A DNA stretch of 64,000 bases from Chitinophagales bacterium (GCA_025057275.1 JANWXQ010000053.1:1-64000); one strand, 5' to 3'. Positions 45,516 to 56,011 are shown, numbered from the stretch's first letter. The notes: generated by a model from the letters alone, not told the origin. Program-made: numbers and translations.

Positions 45516-48002
45516 ATGTCCCAACGGCAATCGTTTCCACTGTATGCTGATCTTATTCTGCCGCTGGCTTTGCCCAAAAATTATACCTATGGCATTCCGG
45601 AAGAGCTATGCGCTGAGGCAGCCATAGGAAAGCGGGCAGAAGTCTCTTTTGGTAAGAAAAAGATTTATGCAGGCATTATTGCGGCATTGCACAGGCAGGC
45701 ACCGTCGGGATATGCCGTTAAGCCAATTCAGGCCGTGCTGGATGCACAACCGCTGATCAGCGAACGGCAGTTGCGCTTTTGGTCATGGATGGCAGACTAT
45801 TACCTGTGTACACCGGGTGAAGTGATGCTGGCGGCGGTTCCAGCCGGCCTGCGCCTGGAAAGCGAAACGGTGCTGCAACTTCAGGAAGGTTTTGATGGCA
45901 ACCTCAGTGAACTGACGGCAGACGAACTGCTTGTCGTGCAACTGCTCACCCGCCGTCGGCTGGTACGATTGGAGGATCTGCAGCGCGAATTCCCACGCAG
46001 TCGCCTTTACGCCCTTTTGGATGGCCTGCTGCATAAACAGATCATTACGTTGAGTGAAAAACTGTCCACCTACCAACCGCCGCAGCGATCCGGCTATGTG
46101 TTGCACAGCGAGTATGCCGATACTTCCCGCTTAACCGCCCTGTTTGACGAGCTCGAAAAGCGCGCCCCCCGCCAGTCGGAAGCACTGATGCAATTTCTGC
46201 ATCTGAGCCGTCGCCCTGATGGTGATCCGTCGGGTTGGGTAGAACGCAACCGACTGCTGCAACATCCGCGGGTATCGGCTGCAGCCGTTCAAGCCCTGTT
46301 GGAAAAAAAAATTCTGGTAGCCGAAAAGCGGGTTGCACAGGCTGCTCCCGCAGCCATTGCGCAGCCGGCAGAAGATTTCGCATTGAGCAAGGCCCAGCAA
46401 AGCTGCTGGGACCAGCTTCAACGCTGCCTGCAGGAAAAAACCGTAGCGCTGCTTCACGGGGTAACCGGTAGCGGAAAAACGCATCTGTACATCCGGTTGA
46501 TCGAAGAACGCCTGCAACAACAGCATCAGGTGCTGTACATGCTTCCCGAAATAGCGCTTACCGCACAGATGATTGCGCGTTTACGCCGAAGTTTCGGGGA
46601 TCGTATAGCCGTTTATCATTCGCGGCTGTCGCCTCGCGAGCGGCTGGATACCTGGAAGAGGCTGCGCGAAGGAACCTGCCAACTGGTGCTGGGTGCACGC
46701 AGTGCGCTCTTTCTTCCCTGGCAACGACTTGGACTGATCATCGTGGATGAAGAACATGACCCGTCATACAAGCAGGACGAACGTGCACCCCACTATCAGG
46801 GGCGCGATGCCGCTATTTATCTGGCCCACCTCTTTGCCGATGTGCCCTGCCGCGTCCTGCTGGGTTCGGCTACGCCATCATTGGAATCGTACACCCATGC
46901 CCGCAAAGGCAAATACGGATTGGTTCACCTGAACGAACGTTATGGCGATGCCAGCCTGCCGGAAATTGTGCTTGTCAATGTGCGGCAGGCAACGAAGGAG
47001 AAAAGAATGCATTCGCTTTTTTCAGATACCCTGCTTCAGGAAATAGAAACCTGCCTTGGCCAGCAGCGCCAGGTGATCCTGTTCCGCAACCGGCGGGGTT
47101 ATGCGCCATCAATGCAGTGCGAAGTCTGCGGATGGATGGCTCAATGCCCCCATTGCGACGTTTCGCTTACCTATCATAAGTTCCGCAATCAGTTGCAATG
47201 CCATTATTGCGGTTACCGACGTGCCACCTATACCTCCTGTGCGGCCTGCGGCAGCCCGCGACTGATCATTACCGGCTATGGCACCCAAAAGGTTGAGGAA
47301 GAGCTTCACGTCTTTTTTCCTAAAGCCGTCATCGGCAGGCTGGATTACGACACCGCCTCAGCCCGGCAGGGCATGCAACGCATCATTTCCTCTTTTGAGC
47401 AGGGCATGATTCATATTCTGGTGGGTACGCAACTGGTAACCAAGGGACTGGATTTTGACCGGGTGGCGCTGGTGGGCATACTGGATGCCGACCAGCTGTT
47501 TGGGTTTACGGATTTCCGAAGTATGGAGCGGGGCTTTCAGCTTCTGTTACAGGTCAGCGGTCGTGCCGGCCGGCGCGACCATCCCGGAAAGGTCATCGTC
47601 CAAACCCGGAGACCTGAGCTCGCCTTGTACGATTTTGTGATGCGCCATGATTTTGAAGGTTTCTATGAGGAGGAAATCCAACGGCGGCAGACCATCTATT
47701 TCCCCCCTTTCTGCCGGTTGATTCTGCTTACCTGCATTCACCGCCAGCAGCAACAGGCAGAAGAAGCCGCGCGGCGGCTGGCCTCCGGTTGCAGCACACT
47801 GCGCGACGTGGTGGTGCTCGGACCGGCCTATCCTCCCGTGATGCGAATCAACAACCGCTACCGCATGCAGGTGCTGCTCAAGGTCAAAAACCGGCAGCAG
47901 GCCGTGCAGGAAGTCAAAAACGCGCTGCGTGTACAGCTTCAGGAACTGGCAGCGCATCAGCAGTTGCGCTCCGTTCAGGTGCTGGTGGATGTGGATCCGT
48001 AA
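45516..48002 (+). CDS. priA: Primosomal protein N' (replication restart helicase)
   Basis: LLHGVTGSGKTHLYIRLIEERL; VDEEHDPSYKQDERAPHYQGRDAA; Zn ligands CEVCGWMAQCPHCDVSLTYHKFRNQLQCHYCGYRR...CAACGSPRL; start trimmed. Confidence 0.97.
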   Translation: MSQRQSFPLYADLILPLALPKNYTYGIPEELCAEAAIGKRAEVSFGKKKIYAGIIAALHRQAPSGYAVKPIQAVLDAQPLISERQLRFWSWMADYYLCTPGEVMLAAVPAGLRLESETVLQLQEGFDGNLSELTADELLVVQLLTRRRLVRLEDLQREFPRSRLYALLDGLLHKQIITLSEKLSTYQPPQRSGYVLHSEYADTSRLTALFDELEKRAPRQSEALMQFLHLSRRPDGDPSGWVERNRLLQHPRVSAAAVQALLEKKILVAEKRVAQAAPAAIAQPAEDFALSKAQQSCWDQLQRCLQEKTVALLHGVTGSGKTHLYIRLIEERLQQQHQVLYMLPEIALTAQMIARLRRSFGDRIAVYHSRLSPRERLDTWKRLREGTCQLVLGARSALFLPWQRLGLIIVDEEHDPSYKQDERAPHYQGRDAAIYLAHLFADVPCRVLLGSATPSLESYTHARKGKYGLVHLNERYGDASLPEIVLVNVRQATKEKRMHSLFSDTLLQEIETCLGQQRQVILFRNRRGYAPSMQCEVCGWMAQCPHCDVSLTYHKFRNQLQCHYCGYRRATYTSCAACGSPRLIITGYGTQKVEEELHVFFPKAVIGRLDYDTASARQGMQRIISSFEQGMIHILVGTQLVTKGLDFDRVALVGILDADQLFGFTDFRSMERGFQLLLQVSGRAGRRDHPGKVIVQTRRPELALYDFVMRHDFEGFYEEEIQRRQTIYFPPFCRLILLTCIHRQQQQAEEAARRLASGCSTLRDVVVLGPAYPPVMRINNRYRMQVLLKVKNRQQAVQEVKNALRVQLQELAAHQQLRSVQVLVDVDP

Positions 48003-48045
48003 TATGGGTCGTCATCTGTGAATGCATGCGTAATTTCGCTGTCCT

Positions 48046-48118
<73 letters not shown>

Positions 48119-48144
48119 CTAAAAGGCCGCCCGCCACCCAGGCA

Positions 48145-48666
48145 TCAGTAGTATGGACGAAGCATCAGATACACCAAAACGCCGGTGATCGTCACATACA
48201 GCCACAGCGGCAAGGTTATCCGGGCAATACGCCGGTGACGGTCAAATCGTTCCTGCACTGCGCGCAACAAGGTGAACAGCACCAGCGGAACAATAACCGC
48301 TGCCAGTACAATGTGGGTGATGAGAATGAAGTAATACACCGGCCGTATCCAGCCCGTGCCTCCAAAGGGAGTAGGCTCCGTCATCCAATGGTAAATCACA
48401 TAAGAAACCAGAAAAGCTGCAGAAAGCACTACGGCGGTTATCATGCAGTATTGATGCAACCGCTGCTTGCCCCTGCGGATCAGCATGTAGCCGGCAATCA
48501 GCAAGACGGTAGTCAGGCTGTTGAGCGTGGCGTTCAGGGCAGGCAGCAGTCGCACATCAAAGCCCAGATCCACACCGGCCGGCTTCAGGTAAATGAGCAA
48601 TACGACCACCAGCGGAATGAGCACCGAAACAGCAACAATCAAATAGATCGCTCCTTTGCCTTTCAT
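48145..48666 (-). CDS. DUF420 family membrane protein (cytochrome oxidase-associated)
   Basis: LNATLNSLTTVLLIAGYMLIRRGKQRLHQYCMITAVVLSAAFLVSYVIYHWM; four to five TM helices; located with cox genes. Confidence 0.87.
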   Translation of the reverse strand: MKGKGAIYLIVAVSVLIPLVVVLLIYLKPAGVDLGFDVRLLPALNATLNSLTTVLLIAGYMLIRRGKQRLHQYCMITAVVLSAAFLVSYVIYHWMTEPTPFGGTGWIRPVYYFILITHIVLAAVIVPLVLFTLLRAVQERFDRHRRIARITLPLWLYVTITGVLVYLMLRPYY

Positions 48667-49295
48667 AAGCGCATGCCGATTAACAAACGGCCCAGATCGT
48701 TGTAAAGCTGATCTACAGATTCCTTTTCCAGACCGTTATAGAAGCCACGGATCCGGCCTTCGGCATCAATCAGCACCAGTCTGTTGGTGTGGGTAAACTC
48801 AAAACCCAGGCCGCCTTCCGGAGTGTACACCACCGGAACGCGAAACCCTTCTGCAGCCAGCGGCCAGATCACAGAAGTGTCGGCCCGAAGAAAAAACCAT
48901 TTGCCCGGCAGAGCGCCGTAGCGCATTGCATAATCCCGAAGGACCGGAAAAGAATCCCGCTCCGGGTCAATTGTAAAACTGATCAACACCACCCGATCAT
49001 CTTTTCGAAAACTTTCCTGAATCTGACGCATGGTCATGGATAGCTGCGGACAAATGCTGCCGCAATGGGTAAAGATGAAATCGGCTACCACCACCTTACC
49101 ACGCAGATCACTGGCGGAAAGGGTGTCGCTTTCGCTGTAGGCTATACGAAAATCAGGGACCGGCCAAAGCACCGGCACCTGATCGGCTTCCGACGGCGCA
49201 CGATCCAGTCGGTATTTCCAATAAAGAAAGAAAGCCAGTGGAATGCCTATAGCGATCAGGAATACCGCCAGACGGATGCGCCATTGTTTGTTCAT
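48663..49295 (-). CDS. SCO1/SenC family copper chaperone
   Basis: VVVADFIFTHCGSICPQLSMTMRQIQ (CxxxC), FTHTNRLVLIDAEGRIRGFYNG. Confidence 0.93.
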   Translation of the reverse strand: MNKQWRIRLAVFLIAIGIPLAFFLYWKYRLDRAPSEADQVPVLWPVPDFRIAYSESDTLSASDLRGKVVVADFIFTHCGSICPQLSMTMRQIQESFRKDDRVVLISFTIDPERDSFPVLRDYAMRYGALPGKWFFLRADTSVIWPLAAEGFRVPVVYTPEGGLGFEFTHTNRLVLIDAEGRIRGFYNGLEKESVDQLYNDLGRLLIGMRL

Positions 49296-49326
49296 TGCAG
49301 AGTCAGGGCAGCGCCCTTCCGTGGCT

Positions 49327-49614
49327 TCAATACCGCTTTAGCTCATACCACCAGTCGCCTTCCACCAGCAATACGACAACTGCAAACAGCATAAAAATCA
49401 TGGGCAGCAAAACGGTAATGATCAGGTATTTACGCTCAAATTTCAGATGCATGAACACTGCCACGATGTAAAATGCCTTGGCCAGACTGGCCAGGATGTA
49501 GAAAATGTTGAGCAGCATTTGCGGCACATGACCGGTAAGCGTCAATGCCAGACCAATCTCCAGAATGGTAACAATCAGCAGGATCCAGAATGTTCTCCAG
49601 ATCACTTTCACCAT
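49327..49614 (-). CDS. Cytochrome c oxidase subunit IV-like protein
   Basis: Three TM segments; AFYIVAVFMHLKFERKYLIITVLLPMIFML; location in the cox cluster. Confidence 0.85.
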   Translation of the reverse strand: MVKVIWRTFWILLIVTILEIGLALTLTGHVPQMLLNIFYILASLAKAFYIVAVFMHLKFERKYLIITVLLPMIFMLFAVVVLLVEGDWWYELKRY

Positions 49615-49656
49615 GTCTAATCCTTCCCGTACCATAGAACTATCTGATTAAAAAAA

Positions 49657-50322
49657 TTACAAAAGGTAAAACGCCATGAACACGAACACCCAAACCAGAT
49701 CCACGAAGTGCCAGTACAACCCTACCTTTTCCACCATCTCGTAGCTACCGCGCCGGTCGTACACACCGTTCAATACGTTGGTCAGCACGATGATGTTGAT
49801 GATTACGCCCGTGAACACATGGAAACCGTGAAATCCGGTAATGGTGAAAAACAGCCAGCCGAAAGCAGGAGCACCAAACGGATTTTCCTTCATCGTCATG
49901 CCGTGGGTAATCAGATGGGTCCATTCCCAGGCCTGACTGCTCAGAAAAATGAGCCCGCCCACGATGGTCCAGGCCAGCCATTTGGCCACCTTTAGTCGGT
50001 TGCGTTCGTGGTTTCCGTAATGAACGGCAAGCACCATGGTCACGCTGCTCATGATCAGGGTGAAGGTCATGAAGCTGACAAAACCCAGGGGCACTTCCAC
50101 GCCTTCCAGAAAAGGAAACGATTTAAACACCTCCGTGGGCAATGGCCACGATTCGTAGCTGAAGCGCAGCGCGCCATAAGTGATCAGGAAGGCGCCAAAG
50201 GAAAAGGAGTCGCCTACCAGGAAGTACCACATCATCAGTTTTCCCCAACTGATGCGGAACGGGGAAAACCCGCCCTGCCAGATGTTGGGCTTTACGGACA
50301 TGGTCAGCGTGCTATCGGCCAT
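49657..50322 (-). CDS. Cytochrome c oxidase subunit III
   Basis: FGAFLITYGALRFS; AWEWTHLITHG; FHGFHVFTGVIINI; VGLYWHFVDLVWVFVFMAFYLL. Confidence 0.94.
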   Translation of the reverse strand: MADSTLTMSVKPNIWQGGFSPFRISWGKLMMWYFLVGDSFSFGAFLITYGALRFSYESWPLPTEVFKSFPFLEGVEVPLGFVSFMTFTLIMSSVTMVLAVHYGNHERNRLKVAKWLAWTIVGGLIFLSSQAWEWTHLITHGMTMKENPFGAPAFGWLFFTITGFHGFHVFTGVIINIIVLTNVLNGVYDRRGSYEMVEKVGLYWHFVDLVWVFVFMAFYLL

Positions 50323-50331
50323 AGTACAATT

Positions 50332-50901
50332 TTAGGAAACGTTGAAGTAAAGAAACATCATCAGGTACAACCACAGCAGGTCCACAAAGTGCCAGTAGGT
50401 TGCGAGCAGCTGCAACCCACCCAGACGAGCCGGATTGAGCGGCCGCCGCCAGCTGCGCAACAGGCTGATCAGCAACATCACCACCCCTCCGGCCACATGG
50501 ACAGCATGCGCCCCAGAAATGACGTACAAATACGATCCTGATACATTGCCACTGAGCCGGATGCCTCCTGCCGTTAGTTGCTGCCAGCCCAATAACTGCC
50601 CGATCAAAAAAGCCGATCCCAGAAGCGTGGTGGCCAGCAGCCAGTTCAGGTATGGCTTGTATTGCAATGCCCGGTACGAACGGACTGCCAGATACATGCT
50701 GCCGCTGCTGAGCAAAATGACCAACGTATTCACCCAGAAAATCGGGGGAAGAGTGAACAACTGCCAGTCGCCTTTGCCTTTGCTGACCAGCAGAGCACTG
50801 GTCAATGCTGCAAACAACATAATCATGCTGGCAATGGCCAGGTACAACATCAGCCGCAAGGCCTGGTACCGGTTTTCTTCTGGAAGCGGGGCGGTCATCA
50901 T
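50332..50901 (-). CDS. Second heme-copper oxidase subunit III family protein
   Basis: YVISGAHAVHVAGGVVMLLI; LLATYWHFVDLLWLYLMMFLYF. Confidence 0.92.
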   Translation of the reverse strand: MMTAPLPEENRYQALRLMLYLAIASMIMLFAALTSALLVSKGKGDWQLFTLPPIFWVNTLVILLSSGSMYLAVRSYRALQYKPYLNWLLATTLLGSAFLIGQLLGWQQLTAGGIRLSGNVSGSYLYVISGAHAVHVAGGVVMLLISLLRSWRRPLNPARLGGLQLLATYWHFVDLLWLYLMMFLYFNVS

Positions 50902-50904
50902 AAG

Positions 50905-51801
50905 CTACAAACGATCAAAGTAAACCGCTAACTGCACGAGGGGCAGGTAAAAAAAGGAACCGAACATCAGGCGGCGGGCCCAGCATGGGGAGTTGAACCG
51001 AAGCAACTGCAGGGCCGGATACAAAAACAAGAGGCTGGCCAACAGATTGATGGCAAATGACGGAATACCGGAGATGCCCAACACCGACGGCAACACACTC
51101 ACTGGTAACAACAGCAGTGTGTACAACAGGATCTGCAATGCGCTGAATCGGTTGCGCCCTTCACGGGAGGGCAGCAGGTAATAGCCGGCTTTCAGATAAT
51201 CGTCATAAGCCACCCAGGCCACAGCCCAGAAATGCGGAAACTGCCATATCCACTGGATGGCAAACAACAGCCAGCCCGCCAGGGTAAAGGTGCCGGCAGC
51301 GCTGACCGCACCGATCAGGGGAGGCAGGGCGCCCGGAAGGGCACCTACGAAAACAGCAGCTGCCGTAAAACGTTTTAACGGAGTATAGATAAAAGCGTAA
51401 ACGATCAGCGCCAGCGCACTCAGTATGGCGCTTAGGGCATTGAAGTAAACCAGGAAAATGGTCAGCCCGCTGAAGGCAAGCACCCCAGAGATCAACAATG
51501 CCACAGGAACCGACATGCGCTCGGCCGGCAACGGCCGGTTGCGGGTGCGATCCATCAGGCGGTCGTAATCTTTTTCAATGATCTGGTTAAGCGCATTGGA
51601 AGCGGCCGTTACCAGAAAACCACCGGCCAGCAACAGCAGCAAGCGGTTCCACTCCAACCCCGAACCGGACGAAAGCACAAATCCGATGGCGGCAGAAAAC
51701 ACAACCAATGCCGACAGGCGGAACTTGGTGAGCAGGGCCACATCGTGCAGCCACCATGCTGCACCTGAACGGCTCAGAACCTGAGTGCGCGATGAATTCA
51801 T
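50905..51801 (-). CDS. ctaB: Protoheme IX farnesyltransferase
   Basis: AASNALNQIIEKDYDRLMDRTRNRPLPAERMSV; FIYTPLKRFTAAAVFVGALPGALPPLIGAVSA; FPHFWAVAWVAYDDYLKAGYYLLP. Confidence 0.96.
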   Translation of the reverse strand: MNSSRTQVLSRSGAAWWLHDVALLTKFRLSALVVFSAAIGFVLSSGSGLEWNRLLLLLAGGFLVTAASNALNQIIEKDYDRLMDRTRNRPLPAERMSVPVALLISGVLAFSGLTIFLVYFNALSAILSALALIVYAFIYTPLKRFTAAAVFVGALPGALPPLIGAVSAAGTFTLAGWLLFAIQWIWQFPHFWAVAWVAYDDYLKAGYYLLPSREGRNRFSALQILLYTLLLLPVSVLPSVLGISGIPSFAINLLASLLFLYPALQLLRFNSPCWARRLMFGSFFYLPLVQLAVYFDRL

Positions 51802-51820
51802 GCCTTCCGCTTAGCCCCTC

Positions 51821-53662
51821 TCAGTGATGCAACTTCTCTTCTCCGGGCTTGTACGGAACGGTTTGCGGAATGAACTCTTCGCCATTCTTGCTGTAGTCAT
51901 ACGGCCAACGGTAAACGGTGGGAATCGGCCCTTTCCAATTACCATGACCGGGAACGATCTCCGTAGTCCATTCCAGCGAATTGGACTTCCACGGATTTTT
52001 TTCCGTTACCTTTCTTCCCCAGAAAATGCTGTAAACAAAATTCAATATGAACAGAATCTGCGCAAAGAAAACCAGCATGGCCGCATCGGTCATAAACCGG
52101 TTCAGATCGCCGTACATGGAAAAATTCTGATAAGCATCCAGCGACCAGACACGGCGCGGCAGGCCGATCAATCCCATGTAGTGCATAGGCCAGAATACCA
52201 GATAGGCTCCTATCAACGTGACCCAGAAATGCACGTAACCCAGCGTCTGGTTCATGTAGCGTCCGAACATTTTGGGGAACCAGTGATAAACTCCGGCCAG
52301 CATACCGAAAAAGGCCGATACCCCCATGACGATATGGAAGTGCGCTACCACAAAATAGGTGTCGTGCAAAGGGATATCGAGCGAGGAGTTTCCTAAGAAG
52401 ATTCCCGTTAATCCTCCCGATATAAAAAGGGAAACAAATCCAATGGCAAACAGCATGGCCGGCGTAAAGCGGATGTTTCCCTGCCATAGGGTGGCCAGCC
52501 AGTTAAACACCTTGACTGCAGAAGGCACAGCGACCAGCAGCGTTAGAAACACAAACACCGAGGCCACAAACGGATTCAGCCCCGTTACAAACATGTGATG
52601 CGCCCAAACCACGAAGGCCAGAATGGCAATGGCCATCATGGAAAGCACCATGGCGCGGTAACCGAAAATGGGTTTCCGCGCATTGTTGGCCAACACTTCC
52701 GACACCAGGCCAAAGGCAGGCAGAATGATGATGTACACTTCCGGATGGCCCAAAAACCAGAACAGGTGCTGGTAGAGGATGGCATTGCCGCCCACCTGGT
52801 CCAGATGCTGCCCGCTGATGTAAATTTCATCGAGGAAAAAGCTGGTTCCCAGATTGCGGTCAAACAAAACCAGAATGGCTGCTCCCAGCAGCACCGGGAA
52901 CGAAATCAAACCCAGAATAGCGGTGATCAGCAACGCCCAAACCGTCAACGGCAGGCGGTTCATGCTCATGCCTTTGGTACGCAGGTTGAGCACTGTGGTT
53001 ATGTAGTTTAATCCCCCCAACAGGCTGGAGATAATGAACAGGGCCATGGAAATCAGCCAGAAGTCGGCACCTGCACGTGATCCGACGGATGCCTCACGCA
53101 CACCGCTTAGCGGAGGATAAAACGTCCAGCCAACATCAGCAGCGCCATCGGGTATGAAAAACGAAATGAGCATGACCACGCTGGCGGCAAAAAAGAACCA
53201 GTAAGACAGCATGTTCAGAAAAGGCGAAGCCATGTCGCGCGCTCCGCATTGCAGGGGAATCAGCAGGTTGGCAAACGTTCCGCTCAAGCCGGCCGTCAGC
53301 ACGAAAAAGACCAGCAGCGTGCCGTGCATGGTAACCAGCTTGTAGTAAAACTCAGGGCTGATTACCCCGCCGGCAGCCCATTTGCCGAACAAGGTTTCCA
53401 AAATGGGGAACGACTGACCCGGATAGCCCAGTTGCAACCGGAAGATCAGCGACAGCATGCCTCCTACAAAGGCCCAGAACATGCCGGTGATCAGAAACTG
53501 CTTACCGATGGTTTTGTGATCCTGACTGAAAATGTATTTGGTAACAAAATTTTCCTTGTGATGCGGAATGTGCTCCGGTTCACGGATGTCGCCCTCAACC
53601 GTCTGAAAATGGACATGATCGGTTACCGGACTGGTGGCTGGTTGCTGCATGTCGTGTGCCAT
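51821..53662 (-). CDS. ctaD: Cytochrome c oxidase subunit I
   Basis: TMHGTLLVFFVLTAGLSGTFANLLIPLQCGARDMASPFLN; YQHLFWFLGHPEVYIIILPAFG; WAHHMFVTGL; DTYFVVAHFHIVMG. Confidence 0.97.
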   Translation of the reverse strand: MAHDMQQPATSPVTDHVHFQTVEGDIREPEHIPHHKENFVTKYIFSQDHKTIGKQFLITGMFWAFVGGMLSLIFRLQLGYPGQSFPILETLFGKWAAGGVISPEFYYKLVTMHGTLLVFFVLTAGLSGTFANLLIPLQCGARDMASPFLNMLSYWFFFAASVVMLISFFIPDGAADVGWTFYPPLSGVREASVGSRAGADFWLISMALFIISSLLGGLNYITTVLNLRTKGMSMNRLPLTVWALLITAILGLISFPVLLGAAILVLFDRNLGTSFFLDEIYISGQHLDQVGGNAILYQHLFWFLGHPEVYIIILPAFGLVSEVLANNARKPIFGYRAMVLSMMAIAILAFVVWAHHMFVTGLNPFVASVFVFLTLLVAVPSAVKVFNWLATLWQGNIRFTPAMLFAIGFVSLFISGGLTGIFLGNSSLDIPLHDTYFVVAHFHIVMGVSAFFGMLAGVYHWFPKMFGRYMNQTLGYVHFWVTLIGAYLVFWPMHYMGLIGLPRRVWSLDAYQNFSMYGDLNRFMTDAAMLVFFAQILFILNFVYSIFWGRKVTEKNPWKSNSLEWTTEIVPGHGNWKGPIPTVYRWPYDYSKNGEEFIPQTVPYKPGEEKLHH

Positions 53663-53704
53663 GGCTTACCGTTTTATGGTTATTGTTTTTCGCTTCGCTT
53701 CACT

Positions 53705-54763
53705 TCAGTGTTTGCCTCCCTTCTGAGCTTCTCCCTCCCGTGCTTTTCTGAGCTGTTCGCTTACCTGAGCAAAATGCTTCTCTTCGTCGGTTCCTTTAAC
53801 GTAGGTTTCATAAAACGAAGGCTGGCTCTTGGCCCAGGCATCAAACTCTTCCTGCGTGTCTACCACCAGCACGCCTTTCATCCCGTAGTGGCCGTTGCCG
53901 CAAAGCTGGTCGCAGACAATTTCGTAGTTGAAATCCGGATTCCCGGTTTTTTCCCGCATCTCCTTGGTGGTAATGGTGGGAATAAACCAAAAGCGCGTAA
54001 CCAGGCCGGGCATAGCATCCATTTTCACCCGCATGTAAGGAATACCTACGCTGTGAATGACATCTTTGGCCCGGATGCGTAGCAACACGGGCTTGTTGAC
54101 CACAACGTGCATTTCGGTGGCCATGAAATCATCCCGTGAAGCGGGGTCGTTAAAATCAATGCCCACCTTGTTGATGCCGCTGATGTATCGAAACTCAAAA
54201 TCGCCCAGCTTGTTATCGGGACCGGGGTAGCGGTAATTCCACAGGAACTGCTGGCCGGTGATTTCCACCACCATGCTGTCATCGGGTTCGGGACCGGTGA
54301 TCTGAAACCAACGATAAATGCCGATGATAACCAGCGTGGTCAACACGATGGCGGGTACCACCGTCCACCACATTTCCAGCTTGGTGTTTTCCGGGTAGTA
54401 AAGCGCCTTACGACCGGGCCGGTGGCGGTATTTCCAGGCGAAATAAAACAGCAACACCTGCGTCAGAATAAAAATGACGCCGGTAAAAAACAGGGTAACA
54501 AAAAACATACTGTCCAGCCAATGACCATGCACCGATGCCGGTTCAATCCAGAGGTGGTCGCGAACGATCCACAACGAATACCCTAAAGCGGCAAAGCCGC
54601 CTATCAGGAAAACCAGCATCAGCTTGCCCTGCAACTGGTCGTTTTCGGTCCGTGCTTTTTCCTCGCCGCGAAGCAGCGAAACGTATTCCATCATGCGCGC
54701 CAGCTGGAAAACCACCAGCACGAACAGCACGACGGCCAGCGTAATGATCAGTGTCGTACTCAT
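53705..54763 (-). CDS. ctaC: Cytochrome c oxidase subunit II (CuA, no fused cytochrome c)
   Basis: TTVVPAIVLTTLVIIGIYRWFQI; QQFLWNYRYPG; VIHSVGIPYMRVKMDAMPG; CuA motif CDQLCGNGHYGMKG; no CxxCH. Confidence 0.95.
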   Translation of the reverse strand: MSTTLIITLAVVLFVLVVFQLARMMEYVSLLRGEEKARTENDQLQGKLMLVFLIGGFAALGYSLWIVRDHLWIEPASVHGHWLDSMFFVTLFFTGVIFILTQVLLFYFAWKYRHRPGRKALYYPENTKLEMWWTVVPAIVLTTLVIIGIYRWFQITGPEPDDSMVVEITGQQFLWNYRYPGPDNKLGDFEFRYISGINKVGIDFNDPASRDDFMATEMHVVVNKPVLLRIRAKDVIHSVGIPYMRVKMDAMPGLVTRFWFIPTITTKEMREKTGNPDFNYEIVCDQLCGNGHYGMKGVLVVDTQEEFDAWAKSQPSFYETYVKGTDEEKHFAQVSEQLRKAREGEAQKGGKH

Positions 54764-54784
54764 GTCAGCAAGGCATTTTTTTCC

Positions 54785-56008
54785 TTAGGTGGAGTGGTGC
54801 AGGCTTTCCTGCAAAAACGGATGATGACGGGGCACCAGGTTTGCTTTTCCAAGCTGGGCAAAAGTAGTATACAGAAACAAGCCGAAATAGAATACCAAGG
54901 CACATAACTCGATGAGCCCGAATTGCGGCGTTTTCACCGTGCCCGGATAGACCATCAGATAGAAATCGGCAAAATGGCCTACGATGATGATAATGGCTGC
55001 AACGGTAAGCACGGTCATTTTTCGCTTGGCATCCCGGCTCATCAGAATCAGGAACGGGGCCAGAAAGTTCATCAGGAAAATGCCGTAAAACAGCCACATA
55101 AACCGGTCGTAGCGCGCACGGAAATAGGCAGTTTCTTCCGGAATGTTGGCATACCAGATCAGCATAAACTGACAAAAGGTCAGGTAGGTCCAGAAAATGC
55201 TGAAGGCAAACATGAGCTTGCCCAGGTCGTGCAGATGGCTTTCCGTTACTACACTCAGATATCCCTGCTTCTTCAGGAAAATGACCACCAACGTGATGAC
55301 AGCCACCCCGGTAACCCAGAAGCTGGAAAACGTGTACCAGCCGTACATGGTGCTGTACCAGTGCGTGTCAATGGACATCAGCCAGTCCCAGGCCGTTACG
55401 GAAATGTAGAGGGCAAAAAACACCAAGAACAGCGAAGCATAGGTCAGGTTGCTTCGGTAATAGCGCAGATCGTTGTGCTGATCCTCCAACAAGGAATTTT
55501 TGCGCATCATGTAGGTAAGGAAGATGAGCACACCGACAAAAAAGACAAACCGGATAAAGAAAAACGGCAAATTCAGGTAAGGCGTTTTACCGGCCATAAT
55601 GGGATCGTGCGCTACCGCTTCGTGATCCGTCCAGTGATAAACCGGATGATGGTCATACATCAGGTTGGGCAGGGCCAGCACCAGCAAAAGCAAAAAGGCC
55701 GTAACAGGCATAAACATGCCTATAGCTTCCGGAACGCGCTTGAAAACGGTATGCCAGCCTCCATAGGCCACATAAGTAGCAGCCTGAAAAAAGCAACTGG
55801 CCATGGCGATACCCTGGAAGAAGACGGCTACCGTCAATAGTGCTGACCAGTACCGCACATGCCCTTCGTGACCGTGATACAAGAAATAACTGCCCACGAT
55901 GCCGGCTGCTCCCAAAGCCACCAGCAACAGGCTCCAGAATTTCTGGCGCTCGGTCATAACAAATTTTTCTTCGCTGCGCACCGGATGTTCCATAGGATGT
56001 TCGGTCAT
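54785..56008 (-). CDS. actF: Alternative complex III subunit ActF (quinol:cytochrome c oxidoreductase membrane subunit)
   Basis: About 10 TM protein; YWSALLTVAVFFQGIAMASCFFQAATYVAYGGWHTVFKRVPEA; order in the act cluster. Confidence 0.9.
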   Translation of the reverse strand: MTEHPMEHPVRSEEKFVMTERQKFWSLLLVALGAAGIVGSYFLYHGHEGHVRYWSALLTVAVFFQGIAMASCFFQAATYVAYGGWHTVFKRVPEAIGMFMPVTAFLLLLVLALPNLMYDHHPVYHWTDHEAVAHDPIMAGKTPYLNLPFFFIRFVFFVGVLIFLTYMMRKNSLLEDQHNDLRYYRSNLTYASLFLVFFALYISVTAWDWLMSIDTHWYSTMYGWYTFSSFWVTGVAVITLVVIFLKKQGYLSVVTESHLHDLGKLMFAFSIFWTYLTFCQFMLIWYANIPEETAYFRARYDRFMWLFYGIFLMNFLAPFLILMSRDAKRKMTVLTVAAIIIIVGHFADFYLMVYPGTVKTPQFGLIELCALVFYFGLFLYTTFAQLGKANLVPRHHPFLQESLHHST

Positions 56009-56011
56009 GGG

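Noticed and set aside
44405-45577. 390-aa minus-strand ORF opposite the GNAT-like gene
   Set aside because: Antisense shadow covering nearly the same span as a coherent plus-strand protein.
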